Source: Mayamaea pseudoterrestris (taxonomy: Eukaryota > Bacillariophyta > Bacillariophyceae > Sellaphorales > Sellaphoraceae). Taken from it: 64,000 nt of DNA. Of this stretch, positions 55,106-64,000 are shown one piece after another. Position 1 is the stretch's first letter; every line of letters begins with the position of its first letter. The position numbers were made by a program, and so were the translations under genes. The notes below the pieces were generated by a model, which worked only from the letters and a program-made list of their open reading frames with translations, ran no database searches and was not told where the DNA came from. The stretch lies in assembly GCA_027923505.1 (NCBI GenBank), contig BROI01000032.1:124001-188000 (forward strand), given 5' to 3'.

Positions 55106-55567
55106 TCAATCGTCGTGGTACATGGAGACTCGTCGCTTCGTCGGGCCCGCAGGTGATTCACCATAGTCACAGTGCAGCTCCTCCATTGCGACGAGCAGTT
55201 CGACAGAGGCTTCCACCTCGTCCAGTGTCTCGGAGTCTGCGCGGGGATAACTGACCCGCCGGCATCGTTTCAGTGCTTGGTTAGAGTTGGGAGAGGAGGA
55301 GGCTGATGGCGGGCAGGAACTTGTCATTTCGCCTCCATCAGTCACTGACGTCAAGGTGTATGTAGTAGACGGGTAAGAAGTACCATTGTCGTCCGAGATA
55401 TCGTCGGCGCTGGAGGCAATCGCAGCCAGGACAGCCGGCCGGAGTAACTGAAAGTGAGTTTCCCCGCACCGACGCTGGTATCGACGACTCTTTGGCTGTG
55501 ACGACGTTGAATCATCCGGAGCATCTTCCATTAATCGATCATTTGTTGGAGTATGACAAGTCTTCAT
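55106..55567 (-). CDS. Hypothetical Ser/Asp-rich protein
   Basis: 153 residues from the first ATG, at 55567. The frame is open further upstream to 55690 without an ATG, so an earlier exon may exist. The sequence is Ser/Thr/Asp-rich and mostly disordered, with small basic patches (KSRRYQRR, LKRCRRVSYP). A helix follows near the end (DEVEASVELLVAMEELHCDY), and the last residues are TKRRVSMYHDD. Basic-plus-Ser sites suggest kinase targets. No family is recognised. Confidence 0.5.
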   Translation of the reverse strand: MKTCHTPTNDRLMEDAPDDSTSSQPKSRRYQRRCGETHFQLLRPAVLAAIASSADDISDDNGTSYPSTTYTLTSVTDGGEMTSSCPPSASSSPNSNQALKRCRRVSYPRADSETLDEVEASVELLVAMEELHCDYGESPAGPTKRRVSMYHDD

Positions 55568-56146
55568 GACTCGCGGAGTCGGGTGTCTGACTGACGAATC
55601 TGGGATTGTTACAGCTAAGAGTTGAGCGATACTCGTGTCAACGAAATGAAACGGATTCTCGTGCGTGAGATGTGACTGATCTCCTTTCAATGCACTGGCA
55701 AAAGATCTTCACTTCCTCTGGCCACACTCTAGTCAACTACTAGTAGTGGAAGACGGGATGGAGTTGTCTTGGTTGTGGAGAGGGACGAATTCGCTGCTGG
55801 TGAAGGGAGGATGGAAGCCGCTTCTGGTTGAGTCTTCCGCATGTCGCGCGTCGACGCACGCGCGACGAGGACGTTTCTGATAGGCTAAACGAAACTGGAA
55901 ACTACGGAACAAAGAGCAGATGCAGGTGTACCGTTCGGCAGCAGACGCAAGTAAAAGATCGATGCTTATTCGTCAGTTTGAGTATTCATCAATGGTGTCT
56001 TGCTTCCATGGATCGTGCGTCGAAGAACAGTGAGGAACAAAACAAACAAGTGCTGCAGACGTCTCGGCATTTCTATTACCGCACATGGCTTTCTGTCGTC
56101 ACCTTATGTCGGCGCTTGATGAACGAGCTCCCGATACATATGGCAT
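55568..56146. promoter_or_regulatory. Divergent promoter region with a possible upstream exon
   Basis: 579 bp between divergent genes. A 143-codon plus-strand frame at 55828-56259 has no domain and runs into the next gene in another frame; I do not call it. Confidence 0.3.
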
Positions 56147-57010
56147 ATGTCAAGTCGTGTCCCGGTGATAATGAAGATTCATCCTCACAAAATCTGGCCA
56201 GCCCTCAACTTCCCGTTTCGAAATCGCGCGACAAAAATATCGAACATGAACTTCTATAGCACCGCCATGGCACTCAACAACATTGGCGTAAAGCTGCTCC
56301 AGCATCATCAAGTCTCCGCTGCTATTGAGACTCTGCAAGAGGCGATTGGAGTAATGAAGAACGTCGTTGATGAGTCAGGCGCTGCGCCAGCGGCAACGGC
56401 ACTGCCGGAGGAAGGTAATTTACTCCGTGCTTCAGCTCGACTCACGGAAGCAATGGCTCATCCTGTCGATAGTGATCTCGTCGTTGACGTCCTTTGTCTT
56501 GACTTGAACGGTTTGGCTGTGCCAGATCGCAAAACGCTTTCGCAGCCCCAATCGTTAGTATTCCGACCGATCCTCATGGACTGCTTCTGCGCCAACTGCT
56601 CCAATGTGTCGGAAAAACCTTTTCATTCAAGCAACCCGATCATGGAGAGCAGCATTATTCTCTACAACCTTGGAGTTGCTAGTCTCCTAGCTGCAAAGCT
56701 TCAGGTTGCCAAGAAGGATGCCGAAAAGGCAAAATGTCTTGCCAATGCCGCGCGATTGCTGGAGCTTGCGTTCACCCTCATCTCGAGACTCTCAGCAGAG
56801 CCTTGCAAGGATCGATCAGTGCCAGTTATCCTCTTCCTACAGCTTGGCCTCTACATGACTTCGTGCATTGCTCATACGTTACGCGAGCAAGGTCAGTTCC
56901 AAGCAACTAATACAGCGTTGGCTCGCATGTCGCTCATTGTGGAAGCCCTGGCAAGTATAGGCATTGATATATTTGGAGGCAAATCTACTCTTGCTGCATC
57001 TGCTGCTTAA
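56147..57010 (+). CDS. TPR-like helical protein, function unknown
   Basis: 287 residues from 56147, or 254 from the ATG at 56246, where the conserved-looking part begins (MNFYSTAMALNNIGVKLLQH). This first helix pair (ALNNIGVKLLQHHQVSAAIETLQEAI) has the TPR spacing. Later helices (IILYNLGVASLLAAKLQ; AARLLELAFTLI; QLGLYMTSCIAHTLREQGQF) suggest a TPR-type superhelix. Repeated proteins of this style are, to my knowledge, common in diatom genomes, without assigned roles. Confidence 0.65.
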   Translation: MSSRVPVIMKIHPHKIWPALNFPFRNRATKISNMNFYSTAMALNNIGVKLLQHHQVSAAIETLQEAIGVMKNVVDESGAAPAATALPEEGNLLRASARLTEAMAHPVDSDLVVDVLCLDLNGLAVPDRKTLSQPQSLVFRPILMDCFCANCSNVSEKPFHSSNPIMESSIILYNLGVASLLAAKLQVAKKDAEKAKCLANAARLLELAFTLISRLSAEPCKDRSVPVILFLQLGLYMTSCIAHTLREQGQFQATNTALARMSLIVEALASIGIDIFGGKSTLAASAA

Positions 57011-57282
57011 AGCAACGGATGTAACGGCAGTTAGTCAATGGAGTTGACGCGATCAGCTTCACAGTCTGCCACACTGACCACATCTAATACATTAAAGTTT
57101 TGAATTTTATACATATATTGCTTAGAAAGGTCTGTTAAATGCAACACATATTAGAACATGCATGGAGCTGCAGCTAGTGATATCAGCAGCGTACTCGTAC
57201 AAGATGCAACATGACAAGCACAATTCATCTAATGGATCCTCGGCATTATACGCTTCAAACTTTTCCATAAAACAATCGGCCT
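57011..57282. other. Convergent 3' gap
   Basis: 272 bp between gene ends. An AATTTTATACATATATT stretch near 57102-57118 is probably part of a polyadenylation region. Nothing else seen. Confidence 0.35.
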
Positions 57283-58368
57283 CTACTCTTCCGCCACATT
57301 CTCCGCATCCGTTGTGACCGTCGACACCGTCATGCCCGAGTCCCAAGCTTCCGAAGATCGAGTACTGCCACGCTCGTCAGCATCTTCAATGATTTCCTTG
57401 TTGATGCTCTGCTGGTTCGAATTCATGCCAGCCCCAATGCTCTTGTCCAATGGTTCGCACAAGCGGGCTAGCGTTCGACGAGTAAACTGCTGGATGCGGG
57501 TATCATCCTCAAAGTCTTCAAAGGCTGCCGCAAGCACTCGCACGCATCCATTCTTGACCAAGACTGGGGCAAAGTCTGGCCAACTACTGGCATTGTCCAA
57601 GGACCACGCGGCCCACTCTTGCAAGTCGCGGCAGCGTGGGTAGCGCTTCATGGCGGCAACAATCGGACCGACTCCATCCAACGTCACAACCAGTCGCTTG
57701 GTATTCGACTCGCTCCTCAGCACCAAATTCAAAATGGCTCCAATCGCGCAGCGCTGCACGTCTTCCACACCTTCAAAGTTGACCATGGCCGCCAAGACAG
57801 TTTCGAGTGCACCCACTTGGACGCACGCATCGCAAAAGGCGACCGACTCCAAACCCGCCGACCCCGCATTTTGAATCGCTCGGCAACCCTGACGCTGAAT
57901 CTTGGTATTCTTCCACCACTTCTTGAGAACTTGGACAATGAGCAAATGACCGCCAAAGATGAACAAGTCATGACGACTCTTGTTGGCCTGCGTTGCATCG
58001 TGGAGAATGCACAAATCGGCCAGCTGCGACAAGGCATTCTTGACAATGCGGCGGTCATCGGAAAGCAAGTCTTGCGTCAAGAGTTTCGGAACGAGCTCAA
58101 GGTTTGAATGATCACGAGGCGGAGTCGCCTTCCATTTCATCATGGTTGCTTGTTGTAAAGTTGCTATTTGCTTTTGCAGTGCAAAAGAATCCAACTCAAT
58201 GCACGCAGCGATGGCGAGTGAAATTTGTGCGTGAAGTGCATGCTTACCGTTCGTGGAAGTGTCCACGCTAGGATGATTGAGCGAAATGGCCAAGCACCTT
58301 CGGTACTGGTCGCGTTCCATCACGTCATGACGCAGTTGGAAGGTGCAGCGTGATGATGACGCGTACAT
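57283..58368 (-). CDS. Armadillo-type helical repeat protein
   Basis: 361 residues in one exon. Helical repeats of about 42 residues from about 95 to 310 have the ARM pattern, for example GCRAIQNAGSAGLESVAFCD, VGALETVLAAMVNFEGVEDV, GAILNLVLRSESNTKRLVVT, GVGPIVAAMKRYPRCRDLQE and AAWSLDNASSWPDFAPVLVK. The tail (about 320-361) is acidic and Ser/Thr-rich. Such ARM proteins bind partners; the sequence gives no specific role. Confidence 0.8.
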   Translation of the reverse strand: MYASSSRCTFQLRHDVMERDQYRRCLAISLNHPSVDTSTNGKHALHAQISLAIAACIELDSFALQKQIATLQQATMMKWKATPPRDHSNLELVPKLLTQDLLSDDRRIVKNALSQLADLCILHDATQANKSRHDLFIFGGHLLIVQVLKKWWKNTKIQRQGCRAIQNAGSAGLESVAFCDACVQVGALETVLAAMVNFEGVEDVQRCAIGAILNLVLRSESNTKRLVVTLDGVGPIVAAMKRYPRCRDLQEWAAWSLDNASSWPDFAPVLVKNGCVRVLAAAFEDFEDDTRIQQFTRRTLARLCEPLDKSIGAGMNSNQQSINKEIIEDADERGSTRSSEAWDSGMTVSTVTTDAENVAEE

Positions 58369-58729
58369 GAGTTGACTTCATTGTTGCACCTCTATCAGTT
58401 GATGCTTGGACCGTACACGTGAACGAGCTTGCCTCAAATTACGAGCGGCTGCATGATGAAGCTCGCTTGCGACACATCAACGGATGCATACAAATTGTCT
58501 TTTCTAACTAATTCATACATACTATTGTAATCGGGGATTGCTCTACGGTTGCATGTTGCTGGATGCGAGCAATCTACAACCGCCGTTTCCATCGCACTCA
58601 CAGTTTCGGCGCGTACGTCACAGCGCGGTTGAACATCATCGTTTTTTCGACGTACCGACCGACCATGAACCATGACCGTGCATTGCCGAGACGCCGAGAC
58701 TCACAGCCAAGCAACGCGCTCACTTTACA
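58369..58729. promoter_or_regulatory. Divergent promoter region, ARM protein / plastid membrane protein
   Basis: 361 bp between divergent ATGs. A 79-codon minus-strand frame has no domain. No clear motif. Confidence 0.35.
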
Positions 58730-59523
58730 ATGCGGAATCCATTTCTTACTCTAATTCTGCTTGCTGGCACTGTACATGTTAGTTGCTTTACGATCAATCA
58801 GCCTCGCTTGGCGTTAAAATCGACTGCTTCAAACCATCGATTTGCATCGAATAGCGTGCACCGCCAAAGCGACATAATTTCCACAAAATCAGCAACCTAC
58901 AGGAGAAGAGAAAGCGCACTGTTTGCATCCCTAGATGTCGATACGATTGCACTTGTCGTTGGTCAAGAGAACTATGGACTAGCCGCCGTTTGTCTCGGCG
59001 AAGCAATATGGTCCTTTGCGCAAGCCCCGTCGCTCTCGCAAATCAAGCTCTTGCTGCCAGGCGTGCTTGCGGCACTTGTACTTGGATTCGTATCTGGTCC
59101 AATGGTAACAAGTGGAGATGCGGGTTCCATTGGGACGGGTTTGTGGATTGCGACGGCGGTGTCCATTGCCTTGGGGGCCAGCTATGTGACGCGGTGAGTA
59201 TAGAGTATATATATTGTCTCTTTGGGCTAGAAAGAAATGACTCTTTGGTCTCACATAGCATTTCTCGGTACATTTACACATGCAGACTTCTGTCACCAGT
59301 CGGTGATTCTTCAAAAGAGATTGCCGCACTCGGTTTGCTGGTATCAGTCGCCGGTTTCTTTTCCTTTGGTCAAAACCTTATCGTCGATGGCTTTGTCACA
59401 CTGCCAAACATTCCACTACCCAGTCTGTTACCAATGCCGGATGGTGATGGTGGAGTGGACTATGAAGCCATTATGAGCATAAAGAATTCGGCGACGGATG
59501 CAGCGGCTGTGACGGCGGAGTGA
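58730..59523 (+). CDS. Plastid-targeted membrane protein of unknown function
   Basis: 233 residues from exons 58730-59193 and 59286-59523. The 92-nt intron runs GTGAGT...CATGCAG and the joined codons give YVTRLLSPVGD. The signal peptide (MRNPFLTLILLAGTVHVSC) is followed at once by FTINQP, the Phe-at-plus-one plastid pattern. After a Ser/Arg-rich transit region come three to four hydrophobic helices (LLLPGVLAALVLGFVSGPMV; GSIGTGLWIATAVSIALGAS; EIAALGLLVSVAGFFSFGQN). The last part has FVTLPNIPLPSLLPMPDGDG. No family recognised. Confidence 0.75.
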
Positions 59524-60044
59524 ACAAACTTCCGTAGCTGTGAGCAATCACATCGGCACACTTATCTCTAAAAACAATATAGCCGAAATAAACAAGTTAT
59601 AATGAGTAACTCGAACTAGCACTTAGAAAGGCCGATGCTTAATGTACGTACTGGGACGTGAGCAAATCAGCTACGAACGTGCGGCACAATAATATTGACC
59701 GCCCCGTTTGTTTCTGAAGGCTGTATGTGCTTGGCCGCAATGGATGAGCCATTGCATCTGAGGAGCTTTTCGGTAACCGTCTTGCAACCAGTATGAAATA
59801 GATAAGCCGAATGCCAGTATTGGTACCGGTAGCTAGTATATACTATGCTAACAAAAACTTCGAGGGGAGCACAGAAGCAATACCGGTAGGATGTCATTCG
59901 GAATAAAAAAAAATGGCGCGCTCGTTTCCGCACTCGTCACAACTCGACGTCACTGATTCATCAAACATCATCCAACACCAACACCAACACCATCACCATA
60001 TTGCTACCTCGAGTCGTCGTCGCCTTGCGCACATCAATAACAGA
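59524..60044. other. Intergenic gap and 5' leader with AC-rich repeat
   Basis: Two TACCGGTA palindromes lie at 59824-59831 and 59881-59888. A short run of CAACAC/CATCAC units near 59970-60000 precedes the rubredoxin gene; it is open in frame but reads only His/Gln. The real start is taken at 60045. Confidence 0.4.
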
Positions 60045-60445
60045 ATGGCCAAGCCACTCATAACGTTGCTGTTCGCTGCCTTCTTGTGCCTTTCGGCAAG
60101 CTCGTTTGCAGTTCTGCCTCAAACAGCACTACAACAACGAAATGCGATTGCAACTAGAGCATTTCTCTTTGGACCACCAAAGGACGATGGATCACCAGGT
60201 GGTATGTGGATGGAGATGCTATGAGTTTATGCCCTGTTTCTGTGTAACTCATCTTCGTCCTTTGCTCTAAACCAGACTATGTCTGCAAGGACTGCGGATA
60301 TGTCTTTACGAAGGGACCAAAAGCATGGGCTGCGCTTCCAGACAACTATGGGTGTCCGCCATGTGGTGCTCCAAAGCGCAGGTTCAACAAAGTACCGAAA
60401 GGTTCTGCTTCTGGCAAGATGGATGTGAAGAAAAAGTGGTTCTGA
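60045..60445 (+). CDS. Plastid rubredoxin
   Basis: 108 residues from exons 60045-60201 and 60276-60445. The 74-nt intron runs GTATGT...ACCAG and joins GSPGDYVCKDCGYVF. The start at 60045 yields a signal peptide (AKPLITLLFAAFLCLSA) with SSFAVLP, an ASAFAP-like plastid site. The iron site is formed by CKDC and CPPCGAPK with the usual spacing and the YGCPPCG turn. Unlike the plant/algal thylakoid rubredoxin RBD1, no C-terminal TM helix follows; the protein ends in a basic tail (GKMDVKKKWF). It is a small electron carrier, perhaps in photosystem assembly, by analogy. Confidence 0.92.
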
Positions 60446-60637
60446 GACGTCACATTCAACTAGTAAATTATTCACTTTTCCTTTTTCTTATAATCGTATC
60501 CGCTAGAGTTTTGCTCAATCTTATACTTCTTTAAAAAAATTAGTCGTCTAAACTGTCCTTGTGTTCTAGGCCGTATACTTTATAAGAATCGATTCGTTGG
60601 AGGACAAATAAGTCGCAATGCAGCAGCCTGAGCATGC

Positions 60638-61925
60638 TCACTTCGATGCTTCCGCAACTGCTCGAATGGCTTCCAAATTCTTCAGCTCGTCCGGAACGTA
60701 ATGTTTTTCAAATACCAATGGAAAGGGAGTATCGTAGCCGCAAACTCGTCGAATCGGTGCCTCTAGGTTCCAAAAGCAGCTTTCTTGAATGGACGCTACA
60801 ATCTCCGCTCCAAACCCACATGTAATCGGAGCCTCGTGGCTCACGACAAGCTTGCCAGTCTTCAAAACAGACTTTTCAATAGTTTCCTTGTCCCACGGTA
60901 GAATGGTTTGAAGGTCTATGAGCTCACACTCGATTCCATAACGGTCCTTGGCCAAGTCGCAAGCGCTCTGCAACACTCGCAGCTGACCACCCCACCCAAC
61001 AACGGTAACATCTCCACCTTGTCGCATAATGTGTGCCTTTCCTAGCTCCGTCATGTAATCGCCGGTTGGAACTTGTTCGACGGAAGCGCGATACAATGCC
61101 TTGGGCTCCAAAAAGATGACTGGATCCTTGGAACGAATTGACGACAAAAGCAGTCCCTTGCCCGCGATGGGCCCTCGTGGCATGACAACAGTTAGTCCAG
61201 GCGTGTGCGCAAGATAAGCTTCTGGACTTTGTGAGTGGTAATGCCCTCCGTGGCCGACGGCACCGCAAGCTGATTATGGAAAAACATCAAATTGTGAGCT
61301 GTCAAGTCGGAAAGAAGCGTTGTAGTCGATTGAATTATGCAAACTTACGAGCGCGAAGTGTAACGCCTCCAGCATTCCATTGGTTTCCAGATCGATACCG
61401 AAACTTGGCAAGCTAAAGCAAGAAAAAGTTTTCACTTACGTGAGCACAATGCACCTTCATCATGTGTAACGTGTCACAATCCTTTTGCATTGTCGTCCTT
61501 ACCTCATTGACAATCTGGTCCATTGCTGGAAAAATGTAATCTGCAAACTGTATCTCGCCAATAGCCGTTCCTCCTGTTGCGGCGTAACCAATGGCAAAGC
61601 CAGCAATACCATTCTCCGAAAGAGGCGTGTTGAAAATGCGGTCCGTTCCAAACTCTTCGCGTAGATTCTGCGAGCATCGAAACACTCCGCCAAATGCAAC
61701 GTCTTCTCCAAAGACAATGGCTGTTGGATCTGTCTCTAATGCAATTGACATGGCTTCGTTGATAGCGGTGAAGAAATTCATCGATTTTGTTTCGTGTCGA
61801 GGCGTCGATGAGGAAACGTCGTTTTGCTGCAACTGTGTTACCGATGCGCTAGAGAATGTGCGCTTCGGCGGAAAGCAAGTAATGCGATCATGGTGACGAG
61901 CAGAGGACTTGATGAAGCGTTGCAT
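60638..61925 (-). CDS. BCKDHB: Branched-chain 2-oxoacid dehydrogenase E1 beta subunit, mitochondrial
   Basis: 372 residues from three exons: 61503-61925, 61349-61412 and 60638-61269. Introns are 61413-61502 (90 nt, GTAAGG...CTTTAG) and 61270-61348 (79 nt, GTAAGT...ATCAG). The lengths add to whole codons. Joined sequence reads [16 protein letters not shown]...[20 protein letters not shown], matching the human E1-beta order. The N-terminus ([20 protein letters not shown]) is a basic mitochondrial presequence. Motifs [16 protein letters not shown] and [12 protein letters not shown] are characteristic of the branched-chain rather than the pyruvate enzyme. With E1-alpha it decarboxylates the 2-oxoacids of Leu, Ile and Val. 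Confidence 0.96.
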
Positions 61926-62210
61926 GGCCTGGTTATAAGGTCAAAGGCAGGCAGAATGAGTATAGTGTCACGAGGATTGTTCTGTCATGGTGATGTCGTT
62001 TTGTCGATTCCGAACTTCTTGCTGGAGTGCCGCTGCGATCGCACAATGAATCATGAATTTGTGTGACGATCATCATGAAAACTGCGACGTTCCTTCCGTT
62101 GAGCGAGTTTGCGCGCTGGCGCGGTCTCGAATCGCCGAGGATGGAGGGACTTTTCGACTTTCGAGTGAGGGAATTGGTTGCCTCCATCATCGCTGCACGC
62201 CATTTCAACC
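61926..62210. promoter_or_regulatory. Divergent promoter, BCKDHB / TPR gene
   Basis: 285 bp between ATGs on opposite strands. No clear motif. Confidence 0.35.
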
Positions 62211-64000
62211 ATGGCGAACGTTTCCGCAGTGTCAGCAACGGCGACACAACCGTCGGAAGGGTTTGTGGCAGTTCCAGAAGAAAGTGAACTCTGTCTATTA
62301 TGCCTCGACTATCTGCGAGACTTGCGAAGATCCTATCCACCCCAAACACTTCGAAGCGTGGAAGGCTTACACGCTGACTATCTTACAGTCGCTTGCTGGG
62401 CTCTCAGTCGGGCCTTTGCGGCTCCGGAACAATTGACTGCTGTACATGGGAATGATCCGTTCTTGGACTCGGCAAACATCGCGTCCTTGGCTGGAGATAT
62501 TGACTTGAACAGCGGAGGACCAATTGTACTGTCTTCGCTGCGGTCCATGGAGGATGAGCTCATCTCAAAGGAGAACTTGCCGTCGGAAGATGCCGACCAA
62601 AAGAAGGACGACGACGATGTATTTAATTTGTACGAGTACGATGACGCGCATGCCAGCAATTCGCATCGATTCTTTACGCTCTCCGGAATGGCCAGTGGAC
62701 AGTCTCTGTCGGGACCGCTCACGCTGGGCGAGCTTGTTGCGGCTGGACTATCCGGCCTAGGAGCACGGTCTCGTCTGGATGCGGAACGGGCAATGATTCA
62801 GTCACCCATGTTTCAGCAATTTGTACAGGCAGTCAAGGAACGGGGATTTTTTAGCGAGGATGATCTTGCCGCTGGTCAAGATCAAGGCAAGCTCTATGAG
62901 CAGCGCTTTAGGAAAGTGGCAGCAAAATTTCGAACCAAGCTAGCTAACAAGGCGCAAGCGGAAGGCGTTGGAGACTGGAATGCCGCAATGGCAGCAGAAT
63001 ATCAGCGGCAGCAACGTAAATTGAAACTACAGGCGGTGATGGGGCGAATGGATTTGCCGGGAATAGAGACACAATCTGACTTGATGCTCGAAGTAACGGA
63101 TTTACCGACTCCAACTTCATACAGAACCAGGAAGCAATTTGAGCTATCACCAGTTGCATCTCGCAAAGATGCAACTTCAGATGGCGCTTCCGTGTCGGAA
63201 ATATTAACGAGCGAAAATCCGCACGATGCGGACGAAGCCGAACGATACAAGAACCAAGGCAATGGCCACATGCAGCGAAAAGAATACACACTAGCAGCCG
63301 AGTGCTACACAAAAGCACTCAAGATCTCACCAACTGGGGCCAATTCGCATGTCTATTTTAGTAATCGAGCGGCAGCACTTGTCAGTATGAAAATGTTCCA
63401 AGAAGCAATTTTAGATTCTGAACGCAGCCTTGCGCTGAAGCCTGATTATGGCAAGGCACACGCTCGATTGGGGTTGACTCACTTTTTGCTTGGCAACTAC
63501 CGACAAGCCATGGAAGCATATACAGTTGCTCTCAAGTACGAACCAGACAACAAGGGCAGTAAAGCTTACCTCGAAAAATCTGCTAAACGTCTTGCCGAAG
63601 TGGGCGAGGCTACAGCAATAAACTCTGAACCGAGCTTTTCCATCGTAAGTGAATGGGAAAAGACCTCTACAAACAAATTAGCAATAAAGACGGAACACGA
63701 TGATCATTCGAAATCCGGTGATGAAAGGGATGCCGAAAAGTACAAGGCCAAAGGGAACGCGCTCATGGCAAGTCGAGAATATGAGCTATCTGTTGCTGCC
63801 TACACCAAAGCAATTGCACTTTCAAGCAATGGTCCGCAATCTCATGTATACTATTCGAATCGAGCGGCGGCGCTGTGCTATCTGGAACGCTACTTGGAAG
63901 CGGAGGAAGATTCTTTAAAGTCCCTTTCCTTGAACCCTTCTTACGGAAAAGCACATGCTCGCCTCGGCCTCAGTCGATTCTTCATGCACGATTATGCTGG
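62211..64000 (+). CDS. SGT-like TPR co-chaperone protein (3' end outside window)
   Basis: At least 596 residues in one open frame from the ATG at 62211 (MANVSAVSATATQ). The first 60 residues (LCLLCLDYLRDLRRSYP...VEGLHADYLTVACWALSRAF) resemble the N-terminal dimerisation domain of small glutamine-rich TPR proteins. After a Leu-rich middle, two TPR blocks follow: DADEAERYKNQGNGHMQRKE onward (from about 343) and RDAEKYKAKGNALMASREYE onward (from about 508). Each starts with the SGT-type AExxKxxGN helix and is followed by VYFSNRAAA / VYYSNRAAA and GKAHARLGL. Such TPRs bind the EEVD tails of Hsp70/Hsp90. Two separate blocks make this longer than standard SGT. Confidence 0.85.
   Translation, partial: MANVSAVSATATQPSEGFVAVPEESELCLLCLDYLRDLRRSYPPQTLRSVEGLHADYLTVACWALSRAFAAPEQLTAVHGNDPFLDSANIASLAGDIDLNSGGPIVLSSLRSMEDELISKENLPSEDADQKKDDDDVFNLYEYDDAHASNSHRFFTLSGMASGQSLSGPLTLGELVAAGLSGLGARSRLDAERAMIQSPMFQQFVQAVKERGFFSEDDLAAGQDQGKLYEQRFRKVAAKFRTKLANKAQAEGVGDWNAAMAAEYQRQQRKLKLQAVMGRMDLPGIETQSDLMLEVTDLPTPTSYRTRKQFELSPVASRKDATSDGASVSEILTSENPHDADEAERYKNQGNGHMQRKEYTLAAECYTKALKISPTGANSHVYFSNRAAALVSMKMFQEAILDSERSLALKPDYGKAHARLGLTHFLLGNYRQAMEAYTVALKYEPDNKGSKAYLEKSAKRLAEVGEATAINSEPSFSIVSEWEKTSTNKLAIKTEHDDHSKSGDERDAEKYKAKGNALMASREYELSVAAYTKAIALSSNGPQSHVYYSNRAAALCYLERYLEAEEDSLKSLSLNPSYGKAHARLGLSRFFMHDYA

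Noticed and set aside
55828-56259. 143-codon plus-strand frame before the TPR-like gene
   Set aside because: No domain, different frame from the gene it overlaps, and no convincing splice link.

Overview
The window is nuclear DNA of a photosynthetic stramenopile, most likely a diatom. Three things point there. The fatty-acid desaturase at 37283-38769 closely resembles, from memory of that protein, the Phaeodactylum delta-5 desaturase, including the start of the protein and the intron-flanking residues. Several proteins begin with a signal peptide ending in an ASAFAP-like motif (Phe just after the cleavage site), the plastid address used by algae with secondary red plastids. Introns are few and short (about 64 to 129 nt, mostly GTAAGT/GTGAGT...CAG). 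Genes are dense and lie on both strands with 100 to 600 bp gaps, at roughly 45-50 percent GC.

Layout. 1-8.6 kb: a membrane-anchored GH16 glucanase (cut by the left edge), a thaumatin-like protein, a small secreted protein sharing the glucanase's cysteine module, a ThrE-type transporter, an FCP1/SCP-like phosphatase and a cysteine-rich secreted protein. 9.6-14.5 kb: an Asp-rich protein, a thylakoid-lumen Deg protease, a sterol-desaturase-family enzyme and a membrane-anchored ADP-ribosylglycohydrolase-like protein. 14.74-26.94 kb: a large satellite block. It holds about 64 head-to-tail copies of a 169-bp monomer, then five copies of a related 176-177-bp monomer with an alternating A-B subtype pattern, then decayed 169-bp copies and a strong hairpin. 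27.2-46.2 kb: a secreted protein with two VHL-like beta domains, a ubiquitin-like-domain protein, an LSD1-like amine oxidase, a four-TM protein, a CAP protein, a plastid fibrillin, the desaturase, a twin-CX9C protein, a TAF1B/Rrn7-like factor, a SET-MYND plus JmjC fusion protein and an ankyrin protein. 46.7-64 kb: a very acidic 1433-residue protein, cytosolic cysteinyl-tRNA synthetase, plastid GGPP synthase, several hypothetical TPR/ARM/plastid proteins, a plastid rubredoxin, mitochondrial BCKDH E1-beta and a TPR co-chaperone-like protein (cut by the right edge).

The genes do not form one pathway; this is an ordinary eukaryotic gene landscape with many divergent pairs. Shared themes are plastid function (Deg, fibrillin, GGPPS, rubredoxin, an unnamed membrane protein), lipids (desaturase, sterol-desaturase-like enzyme) and chromatin/rDNA (LSD1-like, SET-JmjC, TAF1B). 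The most unusual item is the satellite. Nearly every 169-bp monomer carries a 19-bp near-perfect dyad (intact in about 46 of 64 copies by eye) plus a second 7-bp-stem dyad. In one decayed flanking copy the dyad has changed on both arms in a compensating way. The second item of note is the fusion of a lysine-methyltransferase-type domain to a JmjC-type oxygenase in one polypeptide.
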